Below are positions 8,703 through 16,933 of a stretch of 61,417 nt of DNA, in pieces (within the stretch, counting starts at the first letter, position 1; each line of letters begins with the position of its first letter). Location: positions 1-61,417 of the forward strand of contig JAFGPK010000067.1 in NCBI GenBank assembly GCA_016936235.1, read 5' to 3'. The notes under the pieces are model-generated. The model was not told the origin of the DNA, searched no databases, and worked only from the letters and a program-made list of their open reading frames with translations. Source of the stretch: Candidatus Fermentibacteraceae bacterium. GTDB lineage: Bacteria > Fermentibacterota > Fermentibacteria > Fermentibacterales > JCC-6. A program made the position numbers and the translations under genes.

Positions 8703-9575
8703 TCAGGGTTTCTGGTTGAAGAAAACGGCAAGCTGCCTGTAGAGTTCCGGTGCCCTTGATCTCATCTGCTCCGGCTTCTCGAAGAAAGCTTCCACAGCGC
8801 AGGCGAAGAATTCCGCAGGGTTGGTCCCGGCGTACTGCCGAAGCATGGACCTGCCCTTGTGAACCTTTTCGAACTCCTTCTGCATCACCTGCACCCATGG
8901 CCTGTAAGCCCCCAGAGAAAGCTCGTCCGGGATGCCGTCGGGGTGGTAGCCGTCAAGGACGTGCGCGAACTCGTGATATCCTACATTGTAGCCGTCGTTA
9001 TCGTGCTGGAAACCCCTCAGCAGATGCGGGAGGGAGAGTATGACGTTGCCCGAGGAATGAACCAGCCCCGCGGCTGCGGTTTCGCTTCCCTGGAGGTCGG
9101 TGGAATAGGAGCCGTCCGTCCTGAAACCTCCGGGGTAGACCAGTATCTCACCGAAGTCCCTGAACTCCCACTCCGGTCTCCTGAAGACCAGGCGAACGGC
9201 AGTGGCTGCCACGAGGAGTGCCACCTTCCTGGTTATCTCGACGTCGTCCACGCCCGATATCCTGTGTTCCGCAAGAAAAACGGCGATGTCCGTCTCGTAA
9301 CTTTTCCTGTCCTGTACTGACAGGGAACCGTAGAAGGACACGTTCCGCTCCAGTATCCCCCTGTCCTCATCGGTCAGAGGGTTCTCCGATATCCTGCGGC
9401 GCTTTCTGTACCTGGCGCTGTAAATACCGAGATAGTAGACGGCTCCTGCGGAAAAGACAACGGGGACCATGAAAAGCGCCCTGCCGGCAGCTATGAAAGG
9501 CAGGCTGAAAAAAAGGCAGGCCAGGAAAGTCACTCCCAGCCTTGCCTTCATCTTCCCGACGGGATAGACCTCCAT
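8703..9575 (-). CDS. mtfA: MtfA-family zinc metallopeptidase, membrane-anchored
   Basis: 290 residues. Two hydrophobic segments (about 12-30 and 33-52) anchor the protein, unlike soluble E. coli MtfA. The metallopeptidase motif HEFAH is at residues 201-205, followed by the family landmark NPAEFFACAVEAFFEKP (252-268) that carries the third zinc ligand. MtfA proteins are M90 peptidases; the E. coli protein binds the glucose regulator Mlc. The start ATG lies 5 bases after the stop of the upstream coiled-coil gene, so the two are in one operon; ATG 9551 is a possible later start. Confidence 0.9.
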   Translation of the reverse strand: MEVYPVGKMKARLGVTFLACLFFSLPFIAAGRALFMVPVVFSAGAVYYLGIYSARYRKRRRISENPLTDEDRGILERNVSFYGSLSVQDRKSYETDIAVFLAEHRISGVDDVEITRKVALLVAATAVRLVFRRPEWEFRDFGEILVYPGGFRTDGSYSTDLQGSETAAAGLVHSSGNVILSLPHLLRGFQHDNDGYNVGYHEFAHVLDGYHPDGIPDELSLGAYRPWVQVMQKEFEKVHKGRSMLRQYAGTNPAEFFACAVEAFFEKPEQMRSRAPELYRQLAVFFNQKP

Positions 9576-9580
9576 TGGGA

Positions 9581-10144
9581 TCAGACCTCTTTTATGAAAT
9601 GCCGCTCCACCTGGATGCGCTTGAGTTCCCTGATGAAGATATCCCTGTCCACCTGCTCGCTCTCCAGCTCCTCCCGGGCCTCCTCAAGACGGTGCTCCTC
9701 CAGTCTGAAAGCTCTCCAGGCCTTGCTGTAGCTTTCCTTGAGAACCGTAAGCTCTTCGGGAGTGAGCTTCTTGTCCTCCGCCTCCTCGGCTGCTATCCTG
9801 GCCTTCTCGAAGGCTTTCCTCGCCTCGTCGGCCAGTCTGGACTCCTCCTTGACCTCCTCGGCGAACTCCCTGATCTCCTCCTGGCTGAAGCTCATCTCCT
9901 CCTTGATGCTCTCCTCGAGCTCATCAAGAAGAGGCGAAAGGAAATCCTTTATATCCTCTATGAAATCCCGATACCTTGCCACTGTCCTCTTCAGCTTCTT
10001 CTCCTTGCGGAGATTGTGCATGGAGTTGAGCCTCTCCTGCCACTCATTAAGCTGGCGTAAGCTCTCGACAAGGTCCTTGCGTATGGCATTCTTGAAATGT
10101 ATTTCCATCTTGAGCTTTCGCTCCACCGCGGTATGCTGGTCCAT
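9581..10144 (-). CDS. Coiled-coil protein of unknown function
   Basis: 187 residues from ATG 10144, seven bases after GGGGAG. The sequence is almost entirely charged heptad-rich helix with Glu/Arg/Lys in excess (EEVKEESRLADEARKAFEKA and the following 50 residues) and no Cys, signal peptide or enzyme motif. A perfect -35 hexamer TTGACA lies upstream (10226-10231) with a weak -10. It is the first gene of a pair with the MtfA-type peptidase. It could be a structural or scaffold partner of the peptidase; this is only inferred from the 5-base spacing. Confidence 0.72.
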   Translation of the reverse strand: MDQHTAVERKLKMEIHFKNAIRKDLVESLRQLNEWQERLNSMHNLRKEKKLKRTVARYRDFIEDIKDFLSPLLDELEESIKEEMSFSQEEIREFAEEVKEESRLADEARKAFEKARIAAEEAEDKKLTPEELTVLKESYSKAWRAFRLEEHRLEEAREELESEQVDRDIFIRELKRIQVERHFIKEV

Positions 10145-10247
10145 TGAAACGCTCCCCTTTGATCGATTCGGATAAATATCACTCACTTATGCGCAGTCTC
10201 GATAAATTGCTCCAAAAAGGGTTTCTGTCAAGGCTGGGGGTCCGGTT

Positions 10248-11159
10248 CTAGAAGAACAGCCCGAATCCGATGCATGGACCCTGTATGACTTCTCCGCTGC
10301 TGTTCCTCAGGAGGATGTACCCTGCCCCAACCTCCATGGGCGGGTTCATCCAGACTGCCATGAGCCGGCCTCTGTGCAGCGGAAGGCTCCTCACCCAGGA
10401 CAGGCGGTAATCGATCTCAACGGCGAACCCCGGCATCAGCTGGATGCAACCGGCAAGACCCGCTCCGCCACCTGCAAGAGTCTCCCTGCCATCCTCCCAC
10501 GGGAAGACCATGTGGCCTCCCACCATGAGCTGCAGAGGGGAATCGAATACCAGCTGTGACATCAGACCCGCGTAGAGAAGCGAGAAACCGGGTTCGTCAT
10601 CGGGCTCTGATCGGTGGTAGGTGGTTTCAAGCACCCACGGGCTGGGAGTCCTGAACATCAACGAACCGGAGTATCCGATGCCGTTCCCGAAGTACCACGG
10701 ACAGAACCTCATATCAAGCGCAGCAGCATTTCCGCCGGAACCCAGGATGACCCTGCTGCCTCCGTCCCCAACGGGGTTCGACCGGTAGCTTACCCTGACG
10801 GCAGCGACTATCCTGATGATGTCGCTGAAATCGCTGCATCCGGGGACTGAACAGCTCCCGCCCTCATCGGACCGGTAGTAGGCATCTAGGAAGGACTGCC
10901 CCGTTCCCTCCCCTTCGTCTTCCTCCCTCTTCTTCTCCTCTTCATCTTCGCCGGAAGCATCTTCCGAACCTGCTTCTTCACTATCCGGCTCGTCCTCATC
11001 AGTCTCCCCGCCTGCAGACCGGTGCTCAGGAGGAGGGTCATCTTCACTCTCCATGCTGTCCCCTGTCCCGCCGGGGATCGTTTCGATGCCTGCGCACGGC
11101 ACCGAACCCGGCAGCATCAAAAGAAAAACGGGCAGGATGCAGAAAAGCCTCGGGATCAT
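10248..11159 (-). CDS. Secreted protein with acidic segment and beta-barrel-like domain
   Basis: 303 residues. A signal peptide (MIPRLFCILPVFLLMLPGSV) is followed by about 65 residues made largely of Glu, Asp, Ser and Gly. After this comes a 210-residue domain of alternating hydrophobic strands with aromatic ends, closing with GFGLFF. The terminal Phe is typical of outer-membrane barrels. The acidic linker could bind cations or keep the N-terminus extended. It overlaps the CYTH gene stop by 4 bases, so it is translated from the same message. No family recognised. Confidence 0.72.
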   Translation of the reverse strand: MIPRLFCILPVFLLMLPGSVPCAGIETIPGGTGDSMESEDDPPPEHRSAGGETDEDEPDSEEAGSEDASGEDEEEKKREEDEGEGTGQSFLDAYYRSDEGGSCSVPGCSDFSDIIRIVAAVRVSYRSNPVGDGGSRVILGSGGNAAALDMRFCPWYFGNGIGYSGSLMFRTPSPWVLETTYHRSEPDDEPGFSLLYAGLMSQLVFDSPLQLMVGGHMVFPWEDGRETLAGGGAGLAGCIQLMPGFAVEIDYRLSWVRSLPLHRGRLMAVWMNPPMEVGAGYILLRNSSGEVIQGPCIGFGLFF

Positions 11160-11686
11160 TCCGGCCTGTCCCCGTCAGCGTATGATCCGGCATCTCTCTC
11201 TAGAGCGGCGTAGCTGAATCGTATCCCCTGACCGGGATCGAAACCGAGGAGTGCAGCCGCGTTCAGGACACCATCCTCCGAGGATGCCTCTATCTCCACG
11301 AAATCACCGAACCAGAGACTGTCCAGGCAGACCGTGGCTTCACCCAGGGTGCATTCCCTCCGGACCTTGCGGTACCTGTACACGACGCCGTACCCGAGCA
11401 GCCCGAAGAGTTCCAGAGCCTTTTCCTGAGGGCAGTCCATCACGGCCTCCACTTCATTCCTCACCTTCAGGGCTGTCGCGGGCAGGGGTTTCTTGATGGT
11501 CACCAGAGTTCCGGTCCCCCTGTTGCGAAGTCTGAACAGCACGTCCATCCTTCCCAGCGGGCCCCCCATCTGATCGAGCACCAGGTTGTTCTCCTCCACT
11601 GCCTCGCCTGGCTCGACACCCAGTTCCGACAGTTTCCTCTCCACATCACCGAAGTCCGCGACCCTGAATTTCAGTTCCATTTCAAG
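11156..11686 (-). CDS. CYTH-domain protein (class IV adenylate cyclase / triphosphatase-like)
   Basis: About 176 residues. The family signature ExExK appears as EMELK at the N-terminus, with later strands LFRLRNRG, LVTIKKP, NEVEAVMD and VEIEASS providing the Arg/Lys/Glu lining of the tunnel. CYTH enzymes act on nucleoside triphosphates, thiamine triphosphate or polyphosphate; which substrate applies here cannot be told. The start is placed at TTG 11686 because it is behind a GGGGGTGG site and keeps the first Glu of ExExK; ATG 11707 and ATG 11680 are alternatives, the latter losing that Glu. A 4-base overlap links it to the secreted gene downstream. Confidence 0.85.
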   Translation of the reverse strand, partial: LEMELKFRVADFGDVERKLSELGVEPGEAVEENNLVLDQMGGPLGRMDVLFRLRNRGTGTLVTIKKPLPATALKVRNEVEAVMDCPQEKALELFGLLGYGVVYRYRKVRRECTLGEATVCLDSLWFGDFVEIEASSEDGVLNAAALLGFDPGQGIRFSYAALERDAGSYADGDRPE

Positions 11687-11719
11687 CAAAGCGCCACCCC
11701 CGGTCATGAGTTCCACTGA

Positions 11720-11748
11720 TTGACCAAAGTACTATGATAACTTAAATT
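11720..11748 (+). promoter_or_regulatory. Promoter for tRNA-Ser(UGA)
   Basis: TTGACC (11720-11725) and TAAATT (11743-11748) are separated by exactly 17 bases and lie about 10 bases before the tRNA, so transcription would begin near 11755. The site lies in the short gap beside the 5' end of the divergent CYTH gene. Confidence 0.5.
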
Positions 11749-11758
11749 CCACCGTTGC

Positions 11759-11844
11759 GGAGGACTAGTCTAATCGGTAAGGCAGCGGATTTGAAATCCG
11801 CCGGGTTTACACCCTTCGGGGTTCGAGTCCCCGGTCCTCCGCCA
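11759..11844 (+). tRNA. tRNA-Ser(UGA)
   Basis: Class II tRNA with acceptor stem GGAGGAC/GTCCTCC, discriminator G and encoded CCA (11842-11844). The anticodon stem GCGGA/TCCGC encloses TTTGAAA, giving anticodon TGA. The variable arm GGGTTTACACCC is long, and the T-arm GGGGTTCGAGTCCCC is standard. It decodes UCA and, by wobble, other UCN codons. Confidence 0.96.
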
Positions 11845-11898
11845 GCTGCCCGACATGCACTCAACGATGGCGGATTTCGGATCCGGCTGCTCCGGAGC

Positions 11899-11929
11899 AA
11901 AAAAAAGGAGCCTCTCGCGAGGCTCCTTT
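11899..11929 (-). terminator. Rho-independent terminator
   Basis: Perfect 8-bp stem GGAGCCTC/GAGGCTCC with a 4-base loop (11907-11926), extended by AAA/TTT. Read on the minus strand it is followed by eight T residues, so it ends the lipoprotein gene 11951-12337. On the plus strand only TTTC follows, so it may also act weakly on the tRNA transcript. Confidence 0.88.
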
Positions 11930-11950
11930 CAAACTCAATGACCGGAAGCT

Positions 11951-12337
11951 CTAGAACATGCCTCCGCTTGTAACGACCCACTTGCCGTCCTCGAGCATGA
12001 GCTCGACCTCGTCCTCATCGGTCTCACCCATGAATGTGACTTCGATGGAAACGACGGCAGTCTCACCGTCGATCTCGGAACCAAGGACCTTGACGTCCAT
12101 ATCACCGAGCATCGCGAACATGGCCTGGGCCATTTCCTTTTCCTCATCGGTCATGTTCTCGATGTCACCGCGCTCACTGGCGGGGAGATACTGGGCCATG
12201 GCGTCGAGGTCGCCGTCCTTCATGGCAGAGAACATACCGTTCACTGCATCCTCGGGAGTACTGGCGCCGCCGCCCCCTCCACCGCAGGCCATTACCGCAA
12301 GTCCGGCTATACTAAGAACAGCGAGAATCTTACGCAT
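11951..12337 (-). CDS. Small lipoprotein (DUF4878/NTF2-like type)
   Basis: 128 residues from ATG 12337 behind GGAGG. The lipobox is VMACG, followed by a Gly run. The mature part begins TPEDAVNGMFSAMKDGDLDA, the standard opening of small NTF2-like lipoproteins of the DUF4878 sort, and ends in a beta hairpin (VELMLEDGKWVVTSGG). It is unusually rich in Met, Asp and Glu. It is a single-gene unit with its own promoter and a strong terminator. The function of the family is unknown; location is periplasmic face of a membrane. Confidence 0.85.
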   Translation of the reverse strand: MRKILAVLSIAGLAVMACGGGGGGASTPEDAVNGMFSAMKDGDLDAMAQYLPASERGDIENMTDEEKEMAQAMFAMLGDMDVKVLGSEIDGETAVVSIEVTFMGETDEDEVELMLEDGKWVVTSGGMF

Positions 12338-12427
12338 CTCTTTACCTCCACTTATTTAAGTATCAGAAGTAAGACGTCTCCGTGAGAATGGAGAGCGACA
12401 CCCCTGAAGACCTGACACGAACATCAA

Positions 12428-12457
12428 ATACTACCAATTACACTGCTGCGGCGTCAA
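12428..12457 (-). promoter_or_regulatory. Promoter for the DUF4878-type lipoprotein
   Basis: Minus-strand TTGACG (12452-12457), 18-base spacer, TAGTAT (12428-12433). The predicted start near 12421 leaves a leader of about 84 bases before ATG 12337. Confidence 0.45.
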
Positions 12458-12471
12458 CAGCAGGGCGGAGT

Positions 12472-12957
12472 TCAGAAAAGCTGGTCGAGGAGGGATGAGC
12501 CTGTGACCTTCCACGAGGAACTCTCCCAGATGAACTGAAAAGTGACAGAGTAGCCCGAGAGCCAGGTCATCACCACCTCAGCGTTCCTCCCGTACATGGA
12601 AACCTTCTCAGAGATCACTTCCTCAAGGGAAGGCAGCTGCACGGAACGGAGGAGCACCGACACGAAATCCTCCGTGGTCATCCATTCAAGGTCCCAGGTG
12701 GTCAGGCCGCTTCCGGTGCGCTGCAGCATTGTCTCAGCAAGTCCGGGGTCTTCCGCGGCGATATCCTGCAGCTGGCGGTAGGCGGATTCCACCTGTCCCC
12801 TGACGCTTTCGGATAGAAGCTCCAGGAAGGAATCACCGTGACCGTACTCCACTGCGTAGAGCAGGTCGCGGGCTGAGTCCACAGGATCGGCGAGCAGCGC
12901 GGGAGCCATAAGAAGCAGAGCCGGAAACAGGATCAGGGAAGTCCGCAGAATACCCAT
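12472..12957 (-). CDS. Secreted protein of unknown function
   Basis: 161 residues with a clear signal peptide (LRTSLILFPALLLMAPALLA, cleavage after ALLAD). The mature part is a helix-rich N-half (ARDLLYAVEYGHGDSFLELL) and a strand-rich C-half ending WKVTGSSLLDQLF, a layout like NTF2-type secreted proteins. No Cys lipobox, so it is probably free in the periplasm. Its start lies inside the last 25 bases of the PHP gene in another frame, which suggests translational coupling. Confidence 0.75.
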   Translation of the reverse strand: MGILRTSLILFPALLLMAPALLADPVDSARDLLYAVEYGHGDSFLELLSESVRGQVESAYRQLQDIAAEDPGLAETMLQRTGSGLTTWDLEWMTTEDFVSVLLRSVQLPSLEEVISEKVSMYGRNAEVVMTWLSGYSVTFQFIWESSSWKVTGSSLLDQLF

Positions 12958-13904
12958 GTTCCACCTTTCCTCGAAATGTTCACCGACAGCCGGTCTTGAC
13001 CCTTGACGCCAATTACGTGCTCTCCCTCATCCAGAGTGCCCTGCCAGATGAATCCTTCAGTTCCCCTGACTGTCACTTGACCGTCTCCCGGAAGCAGTAG
13101 GACCAGGGTCTCTCCCTCGATACACGCCCTGAATCCACGGGCATCCCCCAGCAGCGCATTGCTGCCGAAGCATGAACCTCTCCTCAGTGCGTCCAGCAGA
13201 AGGCTCTCCGTCTTCACAGGGTCCCGGGGCAGTTCTTCCTCCAGTAATATATGAGTGACGAGCCTTCTGAATAGCATGGAGTAGGGAAACACCACCGGTC
13301 CGGCCCTTCCCGGGCCGAATTTGAGGGCGTGGGCGTCCGGCCCTGCTATGGCGCAACCTCCCACTCTTCTCCAGAACTCTATCGCCTCAGGGTCGGGATG
13401 TTCCACGTTCCGGTCGGGGTGTCTGACCTTTGAAAGGGCATTGAAGGGAGATATACCCTTCTTCCAAAGTGACATGTAGTTCCAGACCTCCACTCCGCCA
13501 AGCCCCTCTATGGAAGCCTTCCAGGAATAGCTCCTGGTCCTGGGCAGCCTGCCCGGCGCCTCCGTGGGATGGGCGGCTATGGCTATACCGCCGGCTCTGT
13601 TCACGAATTCTATCTGTTCCGAAGTGACGTTCGTCGGAGGCAGCGTGTCTATACCGTAGGCGAGCATGTGGCTGTTCTCGTTCCTGTCCTCAAGCTCCGT
13701 CCCCGCCAGGACGAAAAGGGAGGAATGCCAGCCGCCGTAACCCATGTCCCTTGCCCAGAGCGTCCTGTGGTCGTTGATCCCCAGGATATCCGCCCCGGCG
13801 TCCAGAGCTGCTTCGATCACTGAATCCATGGTGCCGGTACCGTCGGATGCTCTGGTATGCACATGCAGGACGGCCCTCTTCTCCACTGCGGCATTCAGCT
13901 TCAT
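12933..13904 (-). CDS. PHP-domain metal-dependent phosphoesterase
   Basis: 323 residues. The PHP metal-binding motifs are in order: HVHTRASDG (14-22), GINDHRT (about 43-49), GTELEDR, AAHPTEA and GPDAHAL. Relatives hydrolyse phosphoesters such as nucleoside bisphosphates or histidinol phosphate; the substrate is not determined. The last 60 residues form a beta-rich appendix absent from the minimal domain. It is the first gene of a two-gene unit with the overlapping secreted protein and is transcribed divergently from the glycosyltransferase fragment. Confidence 0.87.
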   Translation of the reverse strand: MKLNAAVEKRAVLHVHTRASDGTGTMDSVIEAALDAGADILGINDHRTLWARDMGYGGWHSSLFVLAGTELEDRNENSHMLAYGIDTLPPTNVTSEQIEFVNRAGGIAIAAHPTEAPGRLPRTRSYSWKASIEGLGGVEVWNYMSLWKKGISPFNALSKVRHPDRNVEHPDPEAIEFWRRVGGCAIAGPDAHALKFGPGRAGPVVFPYSMLFRRLVTHILLEEELPRDPVKTESLLLDALRRGSCFGSNALLGDARGFRACIEGETLVLLLPGDGQVTVRGTEGFIWQGTLDEGEHVIGVKGQDRLSVNISRKGGTWVFCGLP

Positions 13905-14141
13905 GTTGCAGGTTCCAAACTGTTCATTGTGGACAGGATACTCAGCCGTCAGTCCGTTTCAGGAGACAACGATACTCCGGAAAGCCGCGAAAGGCCAGTG
14001 ACGCATCATGTATCGATGTCCCGCACTGTAACCAAATCCTTCTGCAGCGGTTGCGGAAATGCACCGGCAACAGGATATTTTCGCCTGACATGATCCGGGG
14101 GAGTGCGTGATTCGAGCAGCCTGGTCCGCGAGAAGGAGAAC

Positions 14142-14849
14142 ATGTTAAGATCGGTCTCCGCGGTCACAGGTTCTATCCTGATAATCGCCTACATCGCGTA
14201 TGCCTTCTCCGGCATCAGGACGGAGGGTCCCGGCGACAAGATCATCCAGCTCCTGGTCCTGGTGCCTGCAGTCGTCTGCATTTCCTGGGCTCTATCCGGA
14301 CGTATCATGAGGAACCTGGCCGCCGCAGCGCTGCGCCGGCTGGACGGCTGGAGGACAGTGCCTTTTCTTGTAACCCTCTCGCTGGTCCTGTTCCTTTTCA
14401 CCCTATGGATGGCGTACTTCCCTCTTGAGGGCACCGCAAAGGGCGGTGACGAGTCGGCCACTCTTTTCCAGGCAAGGATATTCGCCAGGGGAGAACTGGC
14501 GGCACCGGCACCGCCGGTGCCGGACCCGGAAGTCTATTTCTCCTCCAGACACCTCGTGATCCATGACGGCAGGTGGTTCGGCCAGTATACACCGACTCAT
14601 TCCTTACTTCTGGCCCCCTTCGTCAGGGTCGGGCTCTCCCCCCTTCTGGGGCCCGTTGAGGGAGTTTTATCACTGATCGGCATATTCCTTCTGGTCAGGA
14701 TCTGGAAGGGAGAGCGTTCGGCCAGGCTGGTTTCGCTTCTTCTGTTGCTGTCACTGACCTGCCCACGGATATCCGGTTACCTTCTTCATCTCTATCAGGT
14801 GGTCTATATGGATATAACCGGTATGTCGACTCCGTCTATGTCAAGATGA
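14142..14849 (+). pseudogene. Truncated membrane glycosyltransferase (PMT/ArnT-like), 3' end lost
   Basis: Only the first part of a multi-membrane-span glycosyltransferase is present. Start ATG 14142 follows AAGGAG closely; GTG 14103 is possible. Hydrophobic helices lie at about 5-23, 33-50, 70-90 and later. The motif GGDESATLFQARIFARG and DGRWFGQYTPTHSLLLAP are the first periplasmic loops typical of this superfamily. Family members run 450-600 residues, but here the frame runs into unrelated sequence near 14,800 and stops at 14849. The break coincides with the end of a nucleotidyltransferase fragment on the other strand, so a recombination junction is likely. Confidence 0.7.
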
Positions 14850-14962
14850 ACCGCGTCTGATATTGCCTCATGAAATTCAACCGGAGATTCCAGCACTATG
14901 TCAACTTCCTGTAGTTCGCCGTCTTTGTAGAAGTTGAAGGCTTTCATATGATTCTCTTCCAT
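14804..14962 (-). pseudogene. Nucleotidyltransferase (DUF6036/antitoxin-like) fragment
   Basis: A 52-codon minus-strand frame from ATG 14962 to TAG 14804. It reads through NFYKDGELQEVDIVLESP and IDGVDIPVISI, the C-terminal part of small nucleotidyltransferases of the kind paired with HEPN or toxin partners. Full-length homologues continue with a DLI-x-MK segment that is missing here. The fragment stops exactly at the junction with the truncated glycosyltransferase. No partner gene is present, so it is a remnant. Confidence 0.5.
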
Positions 14963-15069
14963 CCACCGGGAGCCTGTTTCCCGGCGGGCAAGCCCGGCAG
15001 GATCAACAGGCTGCTCTGCCCGGAAGCCAAGAAAGGTAATTACAACGAGGCTTCAAAAGGGGATTTTTC

Positions 15070-15268
15070 AAAAGTAAGGCTGGTTAATGTCGGCAGCGCC
15101 GGGCAGCCAAGGGACAGGGATCCCAGAGCAGCATACCTTCTCATTGATACTGAAACCAGAACCTGGGAACACTTCAGAGTGGAATACAGCGTAGATGACG
15201 CCGCTGTAAGAATAAGGGAAGCAGCATTGCCATCCATTCTATGGGAGAGGCTTTACAACGGCTTCTGA
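15070..15268 (+). pseudogene. C-terminal fragment of a metallophosphoesterase (YfcE-like)
   Basis: The end of the frame reads RLVNVGSAGQPRDRDPRAAY, then an ISD-like strand pair, then RIREAALPSILWERLYNGF. This is the C-terminal third of calcineurin-like phosphodiesterases of the YfcE/MJ0936 type, where GSxGQPRDxDPRA is highly conserved. The N-terminal metal-binding motifs are absent, and the upstream codons in this frame belong to unrelated sequence. It is therefore a decayed gene end, in the same junk-rich stretch as the nucleotidyltransferase fragment. Confidence 0.6.
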
Positions 15269-15528
15269 CAGCGTAAAGTTGATTCGCAGAAGCAAAAGGA
15301 ATTTAGTGAATCGTACATCAGCCTGATCCTGATGCTGTCCACCTCAAATGTCTGATCAAATGCTCTTATCCTGAACCGGGTCCGAGTTCCGAAATGAATA
15401 CATATAAAATACTTGTGAATCCAGTCCCGGACTTAGTAGTGCCAATCCGAGCTCCGGGAGTTAATGCTGAATCCCGGGAAAGTCCAAAAGAGATTCCCCC
15501 GGGGTTGTATCTGCTTGCGGAAGTGCGA

Positions 15529-16113
15529 TTAGATTGCGGCCTTGATGGCACCCCAGGTCGTCTGCTCCAGTGCCAGGCAGGAAAAGCTTACCGAATTGAT
15601 GCCTGCGGCCTCATTCATATCAACGCTACCGCAACCGGGTGCCACCGTGTTCGTCTCGTAGTAGCGCAGCTCGTGTGCCCCGGCAGGAATTGAAGTGAAG
15701 TCGAAAACTTCCAGGATGGGACCAAAGCCGCTGGCCTCGGTGATTATGAAGGTACCGACGGCGGTTCCGTCGATCCGGAACTCAATATCGCAATGTCCTC
15801 CGCTTACGAGGCTATTACGAGTCAGGCTGAGGGATATTTCGGCATGGTCGATCGTCTCAGTCGTGACATAGATGCCATAGACAGTATCGCCAGTATTCCA
15901 CCAGTACGGATAGTAAGTCATGGTCCAGGTATCGGCGGATGTGGGGAAATCGAAGACATCACCGCGGCAGGGCTCGAGCGGAGCGGTCTCATGGTCTGAG
16001 AGGGTTTCTCCCGGAAGCACGCAGTCGTTATCGTTCGAATTCTCCAGTGCGAATGTCGCACCGGCTGTGCCAAGTACAAGAAACACAAGCAGAAGGAGAG
16101 TATTCCTGAACAT
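15529..16113 (-). CDS. Secreted protein of unknown function with C-terminal TWGxxKA motif
   Basis: 194 residues from ATG 16113, eight bases after GGAGGTGG. A signal peptide (FRNTLLLLVFLVLGTAGATFA) precedes a beta-rich domain with four Cys and many aromatic residues (DTWTMTYYPYWWNTGDTVYG), like a lectin or jelly-roll sandwich. The last residues QTTWGAIKAAI match the end of the lipoprotein at 51492. It has a perfect consensus promoter (16162-16191), so strong expression is likely. It is intact although surrounded by broken genes. Function unknown. Confidence 0.8.
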   Translation of the reverse strand: MFRNTLLLLVFLVLGTAGATFALENSNDNDCVLPGETLSDHETAPLEPCRGDVFDFPTSADTWTMTYYPYWWNTGDTVYGIYVTTETIDHAEISLSLTRNSLVSGGHCDIEFRIDGTAVGTFIITEASGFGPILEVFDFTSIPAGAHELRYYETNTVAPGCGSVDMNEAAGINSVSFSCLALEQTTWGAIKAAI

Positions 16114-16161
16114 CGTACCACCTCCAAATCTATGAGCTATCATTCGTAAAACAACCTTTTA

Positions 16162-16191
16162 ATTATATCATCCATGTTCTGATTATGTCAA
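16162..16191 (-). promoter_or_regulatory. Perfect-consensus sigma70-type promoter
   Basis: On the minus strand TTGACA (16186-16191), an 18-base spacer and TATAAT (16162-16167), both hexamers six of six. Predicted start near 16155 gives a leader of about 42 bases before the secreted-protein ATG at 16113. The surrounding 150 bases are AT-rich. Confidence 0.8.
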
Positions 16192-16303
16192 TCGAATAAA
16201 GGATAGTCAGTTCACATCACCGATATAGATAAAACCGTCATATACTAAACAGGAAACTGGTTTCTTCCAGCTTCAATACATTGATTACGAATAGAACGAT
16301 AGT

Positions 16304-16738
16304 CTACTGAATCCCTGCATTCTTCTTCCATGTAGGTTCGGGGAGAGCTTTCCGCGGATCGGGCATCCGTCCGAATTCCCGGTCGTACAGTTTCCTGTGG
16401 TACTGCAGCATCAGCTTATGTTCGATTACACAGGCTACTTTGCCTTTCTCGACTCCCGCCCATTCATTCTTCAGCCTTCTGGCTATCATGGCTTCCAGCT
16501 CCGGATCGGAGTATCGGGACGAGCCTTTCCGGATCTCTGCGAGAACCTCGTCGCAGATTAAGATGTGCTTTTGCGCCCATACAATCACGGCGTTCCCGTT
16601 CCGAGCGAGGGTATCGCGGATAACCTGTTCGAGCTCTGGTCTGAGTTAGCCCTGTAAGATCTCGAGTTGTTTCAGGGCTTTCCAATTCGCACTAGGAAAG
16701 TGGATTTTGCATCCTTCGCAATCATCTCCGTGATCTTG
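16304..16738 (-). pseudogene. Decayed hypothetical gene fragment
   Basis: A minus-strand frame reads HGDDCEGCKIHFPSANWKAL and then meets TAA (16646-16648). In the same frame it continues as LRPELEQVIRDTLARNGNAV and about 90 further residues, with GRMPDPRKALPEP near the end. Codon composition looks coding on both sides of the stop, but no acceptable start codon with a ribosome site was found except GTG 16588. The CxxC near the start could be a metal site. I do not recognise the family. Read as a broken gene; a short 94-residue protein from GTG 16588 is the alternative. Confidence 0.4.
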
Positions 16739-16801
16739 CTAATCAACCCGAATACCCTCCTGTTATTACCAATTAGCATATACTCATTCAAGTGCACAGA
16801 G

Positions 16802-16838
16802 ATGTCCCATCCTGGTGCCGGGTCTGAAAATGGGACAT
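16802..16838 (+). repeat. Palindromic repeat, copy 1 (37 bases)
   Basis: ATGTCCCAT and ATGGGACAT form a perfect 9-bp inverted pair around a 19-base loop containing GGTGCCGGGTCTGAAA. A second copy in the same orientation and of the same length is at 18042, and a longer relative is at 36938-37078. Confidence 0.8.
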
Positions 16839-16933
16839 TTTCACTCGATTGAGAAGAGGGATACTCCATCACTGCAACAACGGGGGATCGATCCAACCGG
16901 AGCACTCTTGCTGTTCGCAGCCTGTGCTTTGCC

